From Longimicrobiales bacterium (GTDB lineage: Bacteria; Gemmatimonadota; Gemmatimonadetes; Longimicrobiales; Gaopeijiaceae): DNA of 64,000 nucleotides. Positions 43,510-53,552 of the stretch are shown in pieces. Below the pieces are notes generated by a model. The model had not been told where the DNA came from. It made no database searches and was given only the letters and a program-made list of their open reading frames with translations. Position numbers and translations under genes: made by a program. The DNA is taken from positions 16,207 to 80,206 of the forward strand of contig JANQNV010000323.1 in assembly GCA_028279425.1 (NCBI GenBank). Direction: 5' to 3'. Positions within the stretch are counted from its first letter, which is position 1. Every line of letters starts with the position of its first letter.

Positions 43510-44210
43510 GAGGTGCGGCACCAGTCGACGATGGCCTGGATCGAGGCGGTCGGCACAGGGAGACGACCGACATCGGCCTCCCCCGACCACCAGTGGTCGG
43601 AGTCCTCGCTCGCCACATGGTGGAACTGCGCGGATCGGGAGGCCAGATCGGCGGCCAGAGGGCCGCACGGGTCCGCGGCCGAGCGAGAGCACGCCAGCAG
43701 GGTGCGCGGCGGAACGGCCCACGACGTTGGGCTGCCCGCCGCCCAGCCTTCGGGGAAACACGCGACCAGCTCCGACGAGCCGAGCTCGGCCAGGAACCCC
43801 GAGCGATCGACCACGGGATCCCATAACACGAGGCGATCGGCCCGGCATGCGGCGGCGGCTTCGGCCGCGAGGTCAGCGCCGAGTCGCAGCCCGATCAGTC
43901 CAACCGAGCGCAACCCGGCCATGTCGCGGAGTTCGTCGACGGCTTCTTCCACTCCGCCGAGCCAATCGCTCCATCGTGCTTCGTCGAGGTCCAACGCCGA
44001 GTTGCCGGTGCCGAGATGATCGTATCGGAATGCGTGCACCCCCGCTCCGGCCAGTCGCTTGGCGAGCAGGCGAGAAGTGCGATGGGTGAAGTAGTACTCT
44101 CGACCGAGTGTACTACACACCACGAAGCCGCGTCGACCGGCACCGGCGGCAGGCGGCTCGTAGATGCCGAACAGGGTGCGTCGCGACGACCCGAAATAGA
44201 GTGGCATCAT
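43506..44210 (-). CDS. alpha/beta hydrolase-like protein with altered nucleophile elbow, hydrolase-2-like
   Basis: A 234-residue alpha/beta-hydrolase-fold protein. The elbow is 'IGLRLGADLA', so the position of the usual Ser is Arg. This is the pattern seen in exosortase-system hydrolase 2 ('GLRLG'). It may be non-catalytic or use another residue. Early elements 'RRGFVVCSTLGREYYFTHRT' and 'HAFRYDHLGTGNSA' match that group. It begins 4 nt after the NRPS3 stop codon and overlaps the next hydrolase gene, which ties both to the assembly line. Confidence 0.75.
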   Translation of the reverse strand: MMPLYFGSSRRTLFGIYEPPAAGAGRRGFVVCSTLGREYYFTHRTSRLLAKRLAGAGVHAFRYDHLGTGNSALDLDEARWSDWLGGVEEAVDELRDMAGLRSVGLIGLRLGADLAAEAAAACRADRLVLWDPVVDRSGFLAELGSSELVACFPEGWAAGSPTSWAVPPRTLLACSRSAADPCGPLAADLASRSAQFHHVASEDSDHWWSGEADVGRLPVPTASIQAIVDWCRTS

Positions 44211-44214
44211 CGGG

Positions 44215-47200
44215 TCAGCCCCCGCTGCGATCGAGTTGCTCTGCCAGCTGTCCCAGCGTCTGGAAGAACATCGCTCGAGGATCGATCTCGTGTCCGGACT
44301 CGCGGCGGATCGCGGCGGCCGCCTTCAGTCCCAACAGCGAGTGGCCTCCGAGCTCGTAGAAGTTGTCGCCGCGCCCGATCCCGTCGAGCTCCAGAAGCGC
44401 GCTCCACACGCGGGCGATCAGGAGTTCATGGGGCGTCTGCGGTGGCTCCGGTGACGCCGCCGCCCGCGTCGCAGCGGAGAGGGGGTCGGGGAGAGCCGCG
44501 CGATCGACCTTGCCGTTGGGCGTGAGCGGGAAGGCGTCGAGTTCCACCACGAAACCAGGCACCATGTAGTCGGGGACCCGTGCACGGAGAAAGCGCCGGA
44601 TCTCACTTGCCGTCACGTACGCCGCCGGCTCAAGCACGACGTAGGCCACGAGGCGCGCGTCGAGCGTGCCCGTGCCCCGCCCGACGACCACGGACTGCTG
44701 GATCGCGTCGTGTTCGCCGAGCACGGTTTCGATTTCGCCGAGCTCGATCCGGAACCCGCGAATCTTCACCTGCCGGTCGGTGCGCTCGAGATACTCGAGT
44801 TCGAGGTCGGCGCCCAGTCGAACGCGGTCGCCGGTGCGATACAGCCGCGCCCCGGGCGTCGTAGCGAACGGGTCGGGCACGAAGCGTTCTGCGGTGAGCG
44901 CGGGCCGGCCGCGATAACCGCGAGCGACGCCCTCGCCACCGATGCACAACTCTCCCGGCACCCCGAGAGGGAGGGGCTGCATGCGGTCGTCGAGCACGTA
45001 CAACGTCGTGTTGGCGATCGGACTCCCGATTCGAATCGCATCCGCGTCGGGCGGCACGCGCCAGCAGCTCGACCAGACCGTCGTTTCGGTCGGTCCGTAC
45101 ATGTTCCACACTTCCGCGCACTCCGCAGCCATCCGGCGCGCCAGTGGGCGCGGCAGAACGTCGCCTCCGACCCAGCTGCGGAGGCGGCCGTCGCCCACCC
45201 AACCCGCGTCGAACAGCATCTGCCAGGTCGCGGGCGTGGCCTGCATCAGCGTGACGTCGCCCCGCTCGAGGTGTGCCCGAAGCCGCTCGCCGGACGCCAC
45301 GTCGTCTTCGCTGGCGATGCGCACGTGCGCACCCACGGTGAGGGGGCCCAGCAGCTCGAGCAGGGAGATGTCGAAGGCGAGCGTCGTAACGGCCAGCACG
45401 GTGTCGCCGCCGGCCAGCCCGGGCCGCTCGACCATTCCAGCCAGGAAGTTCGAGAGGTTGGCGTGCGTCACCTCCACGCCCTTGGGCCGACCGGTCGAGC
45501 CCGACGTGTAGATCACGTAGGCGAGCTGTGCCGGGTCGAGGGTGGTCGGCGGCGGCGTGGCCGGCCGGTCGGCCACTTCGTCGGCCTCGCGATCCAGGCA
45601 GACGGTTCGCACGCCGGCGGGTGCGAACGAGGTCGCCAGGTCGGTGGTGGTCAGGAGCAACGCTGCGCCGGCGTCGTCGACGGTGAAGGTGGAGCGCTGG
45701 ATCGGGAAGTCGGGGTCGAGCGGGAGAAATGCGGCGCCGGCCTTGAGCGTCGCGAGCACCGCGATCACGGAATCCACGGAGCGGGGCAGGCGCAGCGCCA
45801 CCAGGTCGCCGGGTTCGACCCCGAGGTCGACGAGGTGGTGGGCGAGTCGATTCGCGCGCTCGTCGAGCTCGGCGTACGTGAGCGTGGTTGCCGCGTCGGA
45901 GACCGCCGGGGTGTCGGGTGTTCGACCCGCCTGCACCCCGACGCGGTGGTGCGTCGACGCGCCGTCGACGGGGAGGAACGTCTCGTTCCAGTCCACCACG
46001 AGTTCGCGGACCTCGTCGCCCTCCATGAGCGGGAGGGCACCGATCGCCTGGTCCGGGTCTCGGGCCGCCGCCGCGAGCAGCACCTCGAAGTGGTGGTGCA
46101 TGCGAGCGATGGTGGATGGGTCGAAGAGATCGGCCGCGTACTCCCACAGCCCTTCGAGCCCGTCTCCACCCTCACGGAGGTACAGCGACAGGTCGAACTT
46201 CGAGGTCTCTTGATCCAGCGTCGCCTCCGACACCTCGAGCCCCTCCAGCCGGAGCGGTTCGGGCGGGGCGTCCTCGAGCGAGAAGAGTACCTGAACGATG
46301 GGATTGCGGCTCAGGTCGCGAGGGGGTTGGAGTTCCTCCACGAGCTTCTCGAAGGGGAGATCCTGTTGACCATGCGCCTCCAGCGTTCGCTCGCGGACCT
46401 CCCGCAGCAGATCGCGAAACGAGCGATCCATGCGGCAGTCGCTCCGGATCGCCAGCGTATTGACGAACATGCCCACGATCGGCTCGAGATCGGTGCGCGT
46501 ACGCCCGGCGAAAGGCGTCGCCACAACGACATCGGATTGGCTGGAGTACCGGGCGAGGAGCACGTGGAAGGCCGCCATCAACGCTGTGTAGAGGGTGGTG
46601 CCCTCTCCGCGCGCGACGGCCCGAAGGCGCTCGACGAGCTCACCCCCGAGCGCAGTGCGGACGACGCCTCCGCGGAACGTCTGGATGGCCGGTCGCGGTC
46701 GGTCGGTTGGAAGGTCGAGGGGGGGCGCCCCGTCGAGGGTGCGCCGCCAATACGCCACATGCGTGTCGAGTCGGTCGCCCGTGAGCCGCTCCCGCTGCCA
46801 CGCGGCGACGTCGCCGTACCGCAAGGGCAACACGGGCAACGAGATCGACTCTCCGGCCACCTGCGCGTCGTAGAGCCGACCGAGTTCGCGGCGCAATACG
46901 CCCATCGACCATCCGTCCGAGATGCTGTGGTGCATCGCGAGGAGCAGTACGTGGTTCCCTTCTCCGAGCCGGACGAGTCGTGCGCGGAAGAGGGGTCCCG
47001 AGGCCAGCTCGAACGGTTTCCACGCCTCGCCGGCGAGGCGGGCGTGCAACGCCTCTTCGGGCAGGTGGGTGCCGTCGATCACGGCCCAGTCGAGGGGGCG
47101 GTCATCGACGACCTGGACCGGCTCGCCATCGCGCTGCGGGTACGCGGTGCGCAGCACTGCATGGCGTCTGCCGAGGTGACCGAGGGCGGTGTGCAGGGCT

Positions 47201-49002
47201 TCGCTCGACAGCGGGCCGCGGATCCGGAACGCCTCGGCCAGGTTGTACACCGACGAACGGCCGTCCATCTGGTCGAGGATCCAGAGGCGCTCCTGCGCGA
47301 ACGACAGGGCGACCGGCGCGTCGTCGGTCAGCTTCGGGATCTCATCGCTCCCCGGGGAGTCGCGCTTCGGCCCGTCGCCGGGTCCCGTGGCGTCGTCGCC
47401 CTCCGTCAGAGCCGCCGCGAGTGTCCGGATCGTGCGGGCCCGGAGGAGCAGCGAGAGCGGTGCCGGCCGGCGCAACGCTCGCTCGAGCGCAGCGAAGATG
47501 CGGGTGGCCTGGAGAGAGGTGCCGCCGAGCTCGAAGAGGTCGGCGTCGAGATCCACGTCGGTGAGCCCGAGCACGTCGCGCCAGATGGCCTCGATGACCG
47601 ACATCGGGTCGGAGTGCGCGTCCGTCCGCGCGACCGCGGTGGCGCCGGTGGGGAGGGGGCGGGTGGCCGCGTGGCGGGGGGGCCTTGCCGGTAGATCGCC
47701 GAACACCTCACCCAGTCGAGCGTCGGCGTGAGCATCGAGCAGGGCCTCCACCGCAGCTGCCAGATCGGCGAGAACGTCGGTGGCCTCGGTGAACGACTCG
47801 TCGTGCACGAGGACGAGGTCGATCCCTGCTTCGAGCGACAGCAGTCCGAGCACCAGCGGATACGCGCCGTCGAACGACGCGCCTGCGGGATGCATCGTGT
47901 AGGTTGGTCGTGGGGCGATGGCGCTCGAAGCCTCCTGGTTGGGCACGACGAGCAGGTCGAACAGGGACTCGGAGGAGGGCAGCGGGGCGACACCACGAAT
48001 GGTCGCTGGAGAGACATGTTCGAAGCGCTGCATCGCGACCTGGCGCGACCGCAGGTCCCGAACCCAGTCGCCCGTGGTCTGCTCCGGGTCGACGAGGGTG
48101 CGCAGTGGAACGTTGCCGACGAAGGATCCGACGGTGTGTTCGATCCCCTCGACCTGGGGCGGGCGACCGGAGACCGCGAGTCCCCACGCCACATCGGACG
48201 ACCCGGTCCGGCGCGCCAGCGTGACGGCCACGGCGCCGAGGAGAACGGTGTTTCCCGTCGTCTTCCACTCCGCGGCTCGTTGGTCGAGAGCCGTCCGTCG
48301 CGCGGCCGGAAGCCGGTGCCGGGTAGTGACCCGCCGACCGGACCCGCGCCGGAGGGGCGGCGCCGTGAGCCGCGAAGCACGGCTGAACCCACGGAGTTGT
48401 CGGCGCCAGAAGTCTTCCGCCTCGGCCTCGCTCTGGCGCCTGAGCCACCCCATGTAGTCGCGCACACGGCCGGCGGGAGGGAGCTCCGGGGCTCGTCCCT
48501 CCGACCATGCCGCGTACAGGGCGTCGACGTCGGTGAAAATCACCTCGTGGCTCCAGCGGTCCACGATCAGGTGGTGGGCGTTCCACACGAAGTGATGTGC
48601 CTGCTCGTCGGTGCGAACCAACGTGCACCGCAGGAGTGGAGCCCGGGAAAGCGTATGGGGCCGTCGGGCGTCGGCGGCGATCAGCGCGTCGAGTCGGCGG
48701 CCCCGCATCTCGGGTGAGTCCGACGTGAGATCGACGTATTCGAACGGGAGTTCGACCTTGGAGCGCACCACCTGGAGAGGGTGGGGGACGCCGTCCCACA
48801 CGATGGCCGTTCGCAACGCGGGGTGGCGGTCGACTACGGCACGCCAGGACCGTTCGAAGAGGTGGCGGTCGAGCGGTCCATGCACGTCGTAGCGGAACTG
48901 GTTGTCGAGCAGGGTCTCGCCGGGCGTCGCCGTCGCGTGGACCAACATGAGGTCCTGCATCGGCGTGAGCGGGTAGACGTCGTCGACGTTCTCGAGGCCC
49001 AC
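44215..49002 (-). CDS. nonribosomal peptide synthetase, C-PCP-C-A-PCP (Gly-like)
   Basis: A 1595-residue synthetase. Domains in order: condensation (about 5-430) with 'HHLIVDR' at 143-149, where the usual Gly of HHxxxDG is Arg; carrier with 'ELGGTSL' (Ser496); condensation (about 565-1010) with a perfect 'HHSISDG' at 691-697; adenylation (about 1030-1520) with 'YTSGSTGRPKG' and 'PLTPNGKVD'; carrier with 'ELGGHSL' (Ser1555). The specificity positions read D-I-L-Q-W-G-M-V-W-K, one change from the glycine-type code. The first carrier has no partner adenylation domain, so it must be loaded in trans, skipped, or used for transfer. There is no thioesterase. The GTG start is 2 nt after the NRPS2 stop. 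Confidence 0.9.
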   Translation of the reverse strand: MGLENVDDVYPLTPMQDLMLVHATATPGETLLDNQFRYDVHGPLDRHLFERSWRAVVDRHPALRTAIVWDGVPHPLQVVRSKVELPFEYVDLTSDSPEMRGRRLDALIAADARRPHTLSRAPLLRCTLVRTDEQAHHFVWNAHHLIVDRWSHEVIFTDVDALYAAWSEGRAPELPPAGRVRDYMGWLRRQSEAEAEDFWRRQLRGFSRASRLTAPPLRRGSGRRVTTRHRLPAARRTALDQRAAEWKTTGNTVLLGAVAVTLARRTGSSDVAWGLAVSGRPPQVEGIEHTVGSFVGNVPLRTLVDPEQTTGDWVRDLRSRQVAMQRFEHVSPATIRGVAPLPSSESLFDLLVVPNQEASSAIAPRPTYTMHPAGASFDGAYPLVLGLLSLEAGIDLVLVHDESFTEATDVLADLAAAVEALLDAHADARLGEVFGDLPARPPRHAATRPLPTGATAVARTDAHSDPMSVIEAIWRDVLGLTDVDLDADLFELGGTSLQATRIFAALERALRRPAPLSLLLRARTIRTLAAALTEGDDATGPGDGPKRDSPGSDEIPKLTDDAPVALSFAQERLWILDQMDGRSSVYNLAEAFRIRGPLSSEALHTALGHLGRRHAVLRTAYPQRDGEPVQVVDDRPLDWAVIDGTHLPEEALHARLAGEAWKPFELASGPLFRARLVRLGEGNHVLLLAMHHSISDGWSMGVLRRELGRLYDAQVAGESISLPVLPLRYGDVAAWQRERLTGDRLDTHVAYWRRTLDGAPPLDLPTDRPRPAIQTFRGGVVRTALGGELVERLRAVARGEGTTLYTALMAAFHVLLARYSSQSDVVVATPFAGRTRTDLEPIVGMFVNTLAIRSDCRMDRSFRDLLREVRERTLEAHGQQDLPFEKLVEELQPPRDLSRNPIVQVLFSLEDAPPEPLRLEGLEVSEATLDQETSKFDLSLYLREGGDGLEGLWEYAADLFDPSTIARMHHHFEVLLAAAARDPDQAIGALPLMEGDEVRELVVDWNETFLPVDGASTHHRVGVQAGRTPDTPAVSDAATTLTYAELDERANRLAHHLVDLGVEPGDLVALRLPRSVDSVIAVLATLKAGAAFLPLDPDFPIQRSTFTVDDAGAALLLTTTDLATSFAPAGVRTVCLDREADEVADRPATPPPTTLDPAQLAYVIYTSGSTGRPKGVEVTHANLSNFLAGMVERPGLAGGDTVLAVTTLAFDISLLELLGPLTVGAHVRIASEDDVASGERLRAHLERGDVTLMQATPATWQMLFDAGWVGDGRLRSWVGGDVLPRPLARRMAAECAEVWNMYGPTETTVWSSCWRVPPDADAIRIGSPIANTTLYVLDDRMQPLPLGVPGELCIGGEGVARGYRGRPALTAERFVPDPFATTPGARLYRTGDRVRLGADLELEYLERTDRQVKIRGFRIELGEIETVLGEHDAIQQSVVVGRGTGTLDARLVAYVVLEPAAYVTASEIRRFLRARVPDYMVPGFVVELDAFPLTPNGKVDRAALPDPLSAATRAAASPEPPQTPHELLIARVWSALLELDGIGRGDNFYELGGHSLLGLKAAAAIRRESGHEIDPRAMFFQTLGQLAEQLDRSGG

Positions 49003-49004
49003 GG

Positions 49005-52000
49005 CTACCCCGCGTCCAGATCGGAGAGCAGGTCCGCGAGCCGGTCCATTCCCTCGTCGTCGAGGCCGGCGAGTTCGAAGGCCGATTCCGCGCCGTTCGC
49101 GGCGACGGTCGGGATCGCTTCGGCCAGCGCATCGGCGAAGCGAGCGATGGAGTCCGGCCGGTGCAGAGCCGCGGAGTACTCGATGGCGAGGGTGGCTCGG
49201 CCCGCCTCGATCCAGGCGTTGATCTCGAGTACGTAGGGCCGGGGCGCTCGCGCGCTTCGGGCCGCGCCGACCATCCGGCCGCTCCCCACGAAGGGGGCTC
49301 CGGTGGGGATCAGTCCCTCACTCGACCCCAGATAGTTGAACGCCACTTCGGGTTCAGGGCGTGTACGCATCACATCGCGTACCGTGGGCTCGGGGTGGAG
49401 ATACCTCAGGAGTCCGTACGAAGCTCTGCGTAGCGCCGAACCGGGGACCCCGTCTCGCACGGCGGCCAGGGCGGCTTCGGGCGTAGCACGCTTCAGCTCG
49501 AGGTGGACCGGCACGATCTGCGTAAACCACCCGATGGTGCGCGACAGGTCGATCTCGGATCCGAGTGTGTCGCGTCCATGCCCCTCCAGGTCGAGGAGGA
49601 GGTGGGGTCGGCCGGCCCACCGCTCCCACGCCATGAGGAGTCCCGCGAGGAGTTGATCCTGAACCGAGGGGCCGCCCGACCGGCGGGCCGTCTCGAGGAT
49701 GCCGTCGGTGACGTCACTGGGGAGCCGAACGAATACGCGGCGCGACGTCGCGACCACGTTGTCGGCAGTCGAGGCGGGGAGGTCGCACCCGACTCCGTTC
49801 GCCCCGTCGGGAAGCGGGGCCCGCCACATCGGGGCGAGATCGGCGACGTCGGCCCCGCGTGCGGCGTCGCGGAGCGCCTTCGACCATTCCTGCACCGACA
49901 TGGTTCGGCCAGGCAGGGCGGGCGGGGTACCTGCAGCGGCCCGCTCGAGAAGGGTGGCGAGGTCGTCGAAGAGGATGCCCCAGCTGACGGCGTCGATCAC
50001 GAGGTGGTGCGCCACGAGGAGCAACTGTTGGACTCCGTCGCCCGCCTCGAACAACACCGCACGAAACAACCTTCCCTTCTCGATGTCCAGCGAGGCATGC
50101 ACGTCGTCGGCGACCGCCTCGATGCGGTCCTCGCACTCGTCGGGTGACACGCCGCTCAGGTCGACCACGTGGAGGGGGGCCGAGCTGCCCACCTCGTCGA
50201 AGACGGGGCTCCATCCGTCGTCGGTGGACTCGAAGCGCTGTCGAAGGGCGTCGTGGTGTTCGACGAGCGTCGCCACGGCGCGCTCGACGACCAGGCGATC
50301 GACCTTCTGGCGCAGCTGCACGACGTACGCCTGGTTCCAGTGGTGGGGCTCGTGGCCGAATCGCTCGAAGAACCAGGCTTGGATCGGGGTCAGGTGGCCC
50401 TCGCCCACGACCGCCTCCCGCCGATCGGGACCGGCGGTCTCGGCCGCGGCGATCTGGGCGATGGTGGGACCGGCGAAGAAGCTGGCGGGCGTCACACTCA
50501 CCCCCGCGCGCATCGCTCGTGAAATCGCGCGAATGCTCAGGAGCGAGTCGCCCCCGATTGCGAAGAAGTCGTCGTGAATCCCGATGTCGTCGTGCCCCAG
50601 GACACCCCTCCACACCTCGAGGAGGGCGCGCTCGGCGTCGGTGCGGGGTGGGTCCGCGGGTGGGCGGGTCGGGGCCGACGCGGGATCACCCGTCGGCATC
50701 GGGACCGAGCGATCCAGCTTCCCGGCGGGTGTGCGGGGCAGCCGCTCGACCCGGACGAAGCGTGACGGAATCATGTGGCGCGGGAGTCGGGCCGCGAGAA
50801 AGCCGTCGAGGTCGTCGGGCGTCGCCTCGTTCGAGATGGGAAGCACCACGGCCACCAACTGGCCCGACCGCTCATCGCTCGTGTCCAGGCCGACCATTGC
50901 TTCGGCCACCTCGGGGTGGGCTTGAAGCGCCAATTCGACCTCCGCGGGTTCGACACGGTACCCCCGGATCTTGATCTGGTCGTCGGCGCGGCCGAGGAAT
51001 TCCAGTCGACCATCGGCCCGTCGGCGTGCGCGGTCGCCCGTACGATACACCCGTGCTCCGTCGAGCCAGGGGTCGGCGAGGAAGCGTTCGTTGGTCAGGT
51101 CGGGGCGGCCCAGGTAGCCGAGCGCCACCCCCGGCCCTCCAACCACGATTTCACCCACCTCGCCAGGGGGCACCGGCTCGAAGTGGGAGTCGACGAGGTA
51201 GACCCGCGAGCCGGCCACGGGTCGCCCGATCGTGACGGGTTCGTTCGGTCGGGTCGAGAGGTCGGCCACCGTGGCCCACACCGTGGCTTCGCTCGGGCCA
51301 TACTCGTTGTGAAGCTCCACCCTCGGCAGCCGGGCCCGGTGGAGCGCCACCACGTCGACGGGACACGCCTCGCCGGCCACGACGACGCGCCGAAGGCTCG
51401 CGAGCCGGGTCGGCACCACGGCCTCGAGCAGTTCGCGGTGGAGGGAAGGAACCAGAAGTGTGTCGGTCACCCCCGCCGTTTCGATCCAACGCGCGAGTCC
51501 GGCGATGTCTTGCTCGGCTCCCGCGTCGGGCAGCACGAGAGTACCTCCGCTGCACAGGGTGCCGTACACGCCGGCCACCGAGCTGTCGACGGCGAGAGAG
51601 GAGAGCAGAAGGAAGACCGTCGGTGCATCGCCGTAGTAGTCGAGCCGCGCCGCCGTGGACCAGGCCAGCTGATCCCGGCTCACCATCACGCCCTTCGGCA
51701 CGCCGGTCGATCCGGAGGTGTGGATGACATAGGCGAGGCCCTCGACCTGGGCGCCGGAGCCGTCGGCGGCGGCGGCGTCCATCTCGTGGATCTCCGGCAC
51801 CGGCCATTCGGCAATCAGGTCGCGATACCCATCGAGTACGAGCACGGCGTCGAGAGCCGTGGCCAACTGGGTGAGTCGGCCCACCGGAGCCGTAGGGTCG
51901 AGAGGCGCGTAGGCGCATCCGGCCTTCAGAACGCCGAGCATCGCGGCGATGGCATCGGGCGAGCGGCCCCCGACCAGGCCAACGGTCGATCCGCGCGGGA

Positions 52001-53552
52001 GGCGAAGCGCGCGCAGCCGGTCGGCGAGGGCTTCGGCCGCCTCATCCAGGGCGCGATAGCTGAGGCGATGCGACGTCGTCCGGATCGCGAGTGCGTCCGG
52101 GGACGCGCGGACCTCGGCCTCGAACAGTTCGACCACGTCGAGCACGGGCCGCTCCAGAGGTGGCCCTGCCGAGTATTCGGCCTCGACATCGGTTGGGGAG
52201 GCCAACGGAACGAGCCCGATCTCGGAGAGGGCTCCGCTCCGGGAGGTGAACGCCGCGAGCAGGGCTCGAACTCCCTCAAGCAGTGCGATCGCCCGGGACT
52301 CGCTGAAGAGCGCGGGATCGTAGACCAACTGCAGGTGCAGTCGCTCGCCGGGGTAGGCCAGCAGCGCCAGGGGAAGGTCGCTGGGCCCGGACATCTGCAC
52401 GGCCTCGAGCTGGATCGAGCGGTCCGGCCGCGGCGCACCGACGCCGTCGGGGAAGCTCTCGAAGACCACGAGACTCCGGATCAGCTCTTCGCCCTCGCGC
52501 CCACGCCAGCGCTGGATGTCGGCCACACTGGGCCCGCTGTGGGCGCGCGCGTCGGTCAGATCGTCTTGCAGGTCGCGCAGCCAGCTTCCGACCTCGGCGG
52601 CTCCGTCGAGGCGCACACGCACCGGCACCGTGCTGAGGTAGAGACCCACCGAACGCTCCACCCCCGGCAACGTGTGGGGGCGATCCGACAGCGTCATTCC
52701 CAGGCTGACGTCGGCGCGCTGTTCGTGTCGGGCCAGGAGACCCGCCCACGCACCGATGACGAGCGTGTTCCCCGTCACGCGGTGTCGCGCCGCCGCGCCG
52801 CGCAGCGCATCGCTTTCATCGACGCTGAGCCACAGGTCGGCGGTCGCTCTCCGGGTCGACGTCGCCGATCCGTCGGGGCCGGGCAGAGCCGTGGGAGCTC
52901 GGACGCCGTCGAGCGCCTTCACCCAGAAGTCCCGGACCTCGTCGGATGCGCGACCCTGCGTCCAGGCCACGAAGCGGGCGTACGACGAAGGCGCCGGCCC
53001 CTCGACCACGGGCTGCCCGCCTCTCGCGGCCTCGTAGTCGTCGAGCACCTCGTCGAGCACCAGCTGGGCCGACCAGCCGTCCATCACGGCGTGATGTACG
53101 CTCCAGAGCACTTCATGGGTCTCGTCGGCAAGCCGGACCAACGTGAAGCGCATCATCGGAGCCCGCCCGATCGCGATGCCCAGACGTCGATCGTGGTCGG
53201 CGAGCGCCCGACGGCGCTCCGTGCGTTCGGACTCGGAGAGCCCGCTCCAATCCAGGATCTCGAAGGCGATCTCCACCTTCGACATCACGACCTGGATCGG
53301 CCGCTCCCGGCCTTTCCACGCGAAGAGCGTTCGGAACGCCTCGTGTCGACGGGCGGCTGCCTGCCACGCGCGGCGAAATGGCTCGATGAGCAGCGGCCCC
53401 TCGATGCGCGCCACCGTCTGCCCGTGATACAGGCCCGAGCTGGGCGTCCGCAACCCGTGGTAGAGCATGCCCTCCTGGAGGGGCGTCAGTGGGAAGGCCG
53501 CTTCGACCCGCGTCCCCGTTGCCGAACCGTCTTTCGGTTGGTCCTTCGCCAT
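49005..53552 (-). CDS. nonribosomal peptide synthetase, C-A-PCP-E
   Basis: A 1515-residue synthetase. Domains: condensation (about 15-450) with 'HHAVMDG'; adenylation (about 475-945) with 'HTSGSTGVPKG' and 'RTPAGKLDR'; carrier 'AIGGDSLLS' (Ser near 1003); then an epimerisation domain (about 1050-1490) with 'HHLVIDAVSWG', 'EGHGRD', 'TIGWFT' and 'FNYLGS'. The epimerase and the GGDS carrier type predict a D-configured residue. The specificity positions read D-S-A-L-V-A-E-V-W-K, which I cannot assign. The ATG at 53552 overlaps the NRPS1 stop (TGATG), so synthesis is coupled; a TTG codon earlier is possible. Confidence 0.92.
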   Translation of the reverse strand: MAKDQPKDGSATGTRVEAAFPLTPLQEGMLYHGLRTPSSGLYHGQTVARIEGPLLIEPFRRAWQAAARRHEAFRTLFAWKGRERPIQVVMSKVEIAFEILDWSGLSESERTERRRALADHDRRLGIAIGRAPMMRFTLVRLADETHEVLWSVHHAVMDGWSAQLVLDEVLDDYEAARGGQPVVEGPAPSSYARFVAWTQGRASDEVRDFWVKALDGVRAPTALPGPDGSATSTRRATADLWLSVDESDALRGAAARHRVTGNTLVIGAWAGLLARHEQRADVSLGMTLSDRPHTLPGVERSVGLYLSTVPVRVRLDGAAEVGSWLRDLQDDLTDARAHSGPSVADIQRWRGREGEELIRSLVVFESFPDGVGAPRPDRSIQLEAVQMSGPSDLPLALLAYPGERLHLQLVYDPALFSESRAIALLEGVRALLAAFTSRSGALSEIGLVPLASPTDVEAEYSAGPPLERPVLDVVELFEAEVRASPDALAIRTTSHRLSYRALDEAAEALADRLRALRLPRGSTVGLVGGRSPDAIAAMLGVLKAGCAYAPLDPTAPVGRLTQLATALDAVLVLDGYRDLIAEWPVPEIHEMDAAAADGSGAQVEGLAYVIHTSGSTGVPKGVMVSRDQLAWSTAARLDYYGDAPTVFLLLSSLAVDSSVAGVYGTLCSGGTLVLPDAGAEQDIAGLARWIETAGVTDTLLVPSLHRELLEAVVPTRLASLRRVVVAGEACPVDVVALHRARLPRVELHNEYGPSEATVWATVADLSTRPNEPVTIGRPVAGSRVYLVDSHFEPVPPGEVGEIVVGGPGVALGYLGRPDLTNERFLADPWLDGARVYRTGDRARRRADGRLEFLGRADDQIKIRGYRVEPAEVELALQAHPEVAEAMVGLDTSDERSGQLVAVVLPISNEATPDDLDGFLAARLPRHMIPSRFVRVERLPRTPAGKLDRSVPMPTGDPASAPTRPPADPPRTDAERALLEVWRGVLGHDDIGIHDDFFAIGGDSLLSIRAISRAMRAGVSVTPASFFAGPTIAQIAAAETAGPDRREAVVGEGHLTPIQAWFFERFGHEPHHWNQAYVVQLRQKVDRLVVERAVATLVEHHDALRQRFESTDDGWSPVFDEVGSSAPLHVVDLSGVSPDECEDRIEAVADDVHASLDIEKGRLFRAVLFEAGDGVQQLLLVAHHLVIDAVSWGILFDDLATLLERAAAGTPPALPGRTMSVQEWSKALRDAARGADVADLAPMWRAPLPDGANGVGCDLPASTADNVVATSRRVFVRLPSDVTDGILETARRSGGPSVQDQLLAGLLMAWERWAGRPHLLLDLEGHGRDTLGSEIDLSRTIGWFTQIVPVHLELKRATPEAALAAVRDGVPGSALRRASYGLLRYLHPEPTVRDVMRTRPEPEVAFNYLGSSEGLIPTGAPFVGSGRMVGAARSARAPRPYVLEINAWIEAGRATLAIEYSAALHRPDSIARFADALAEAIPTVAANGAESAFELAGLDDEGMDRLADLLSDLDAG

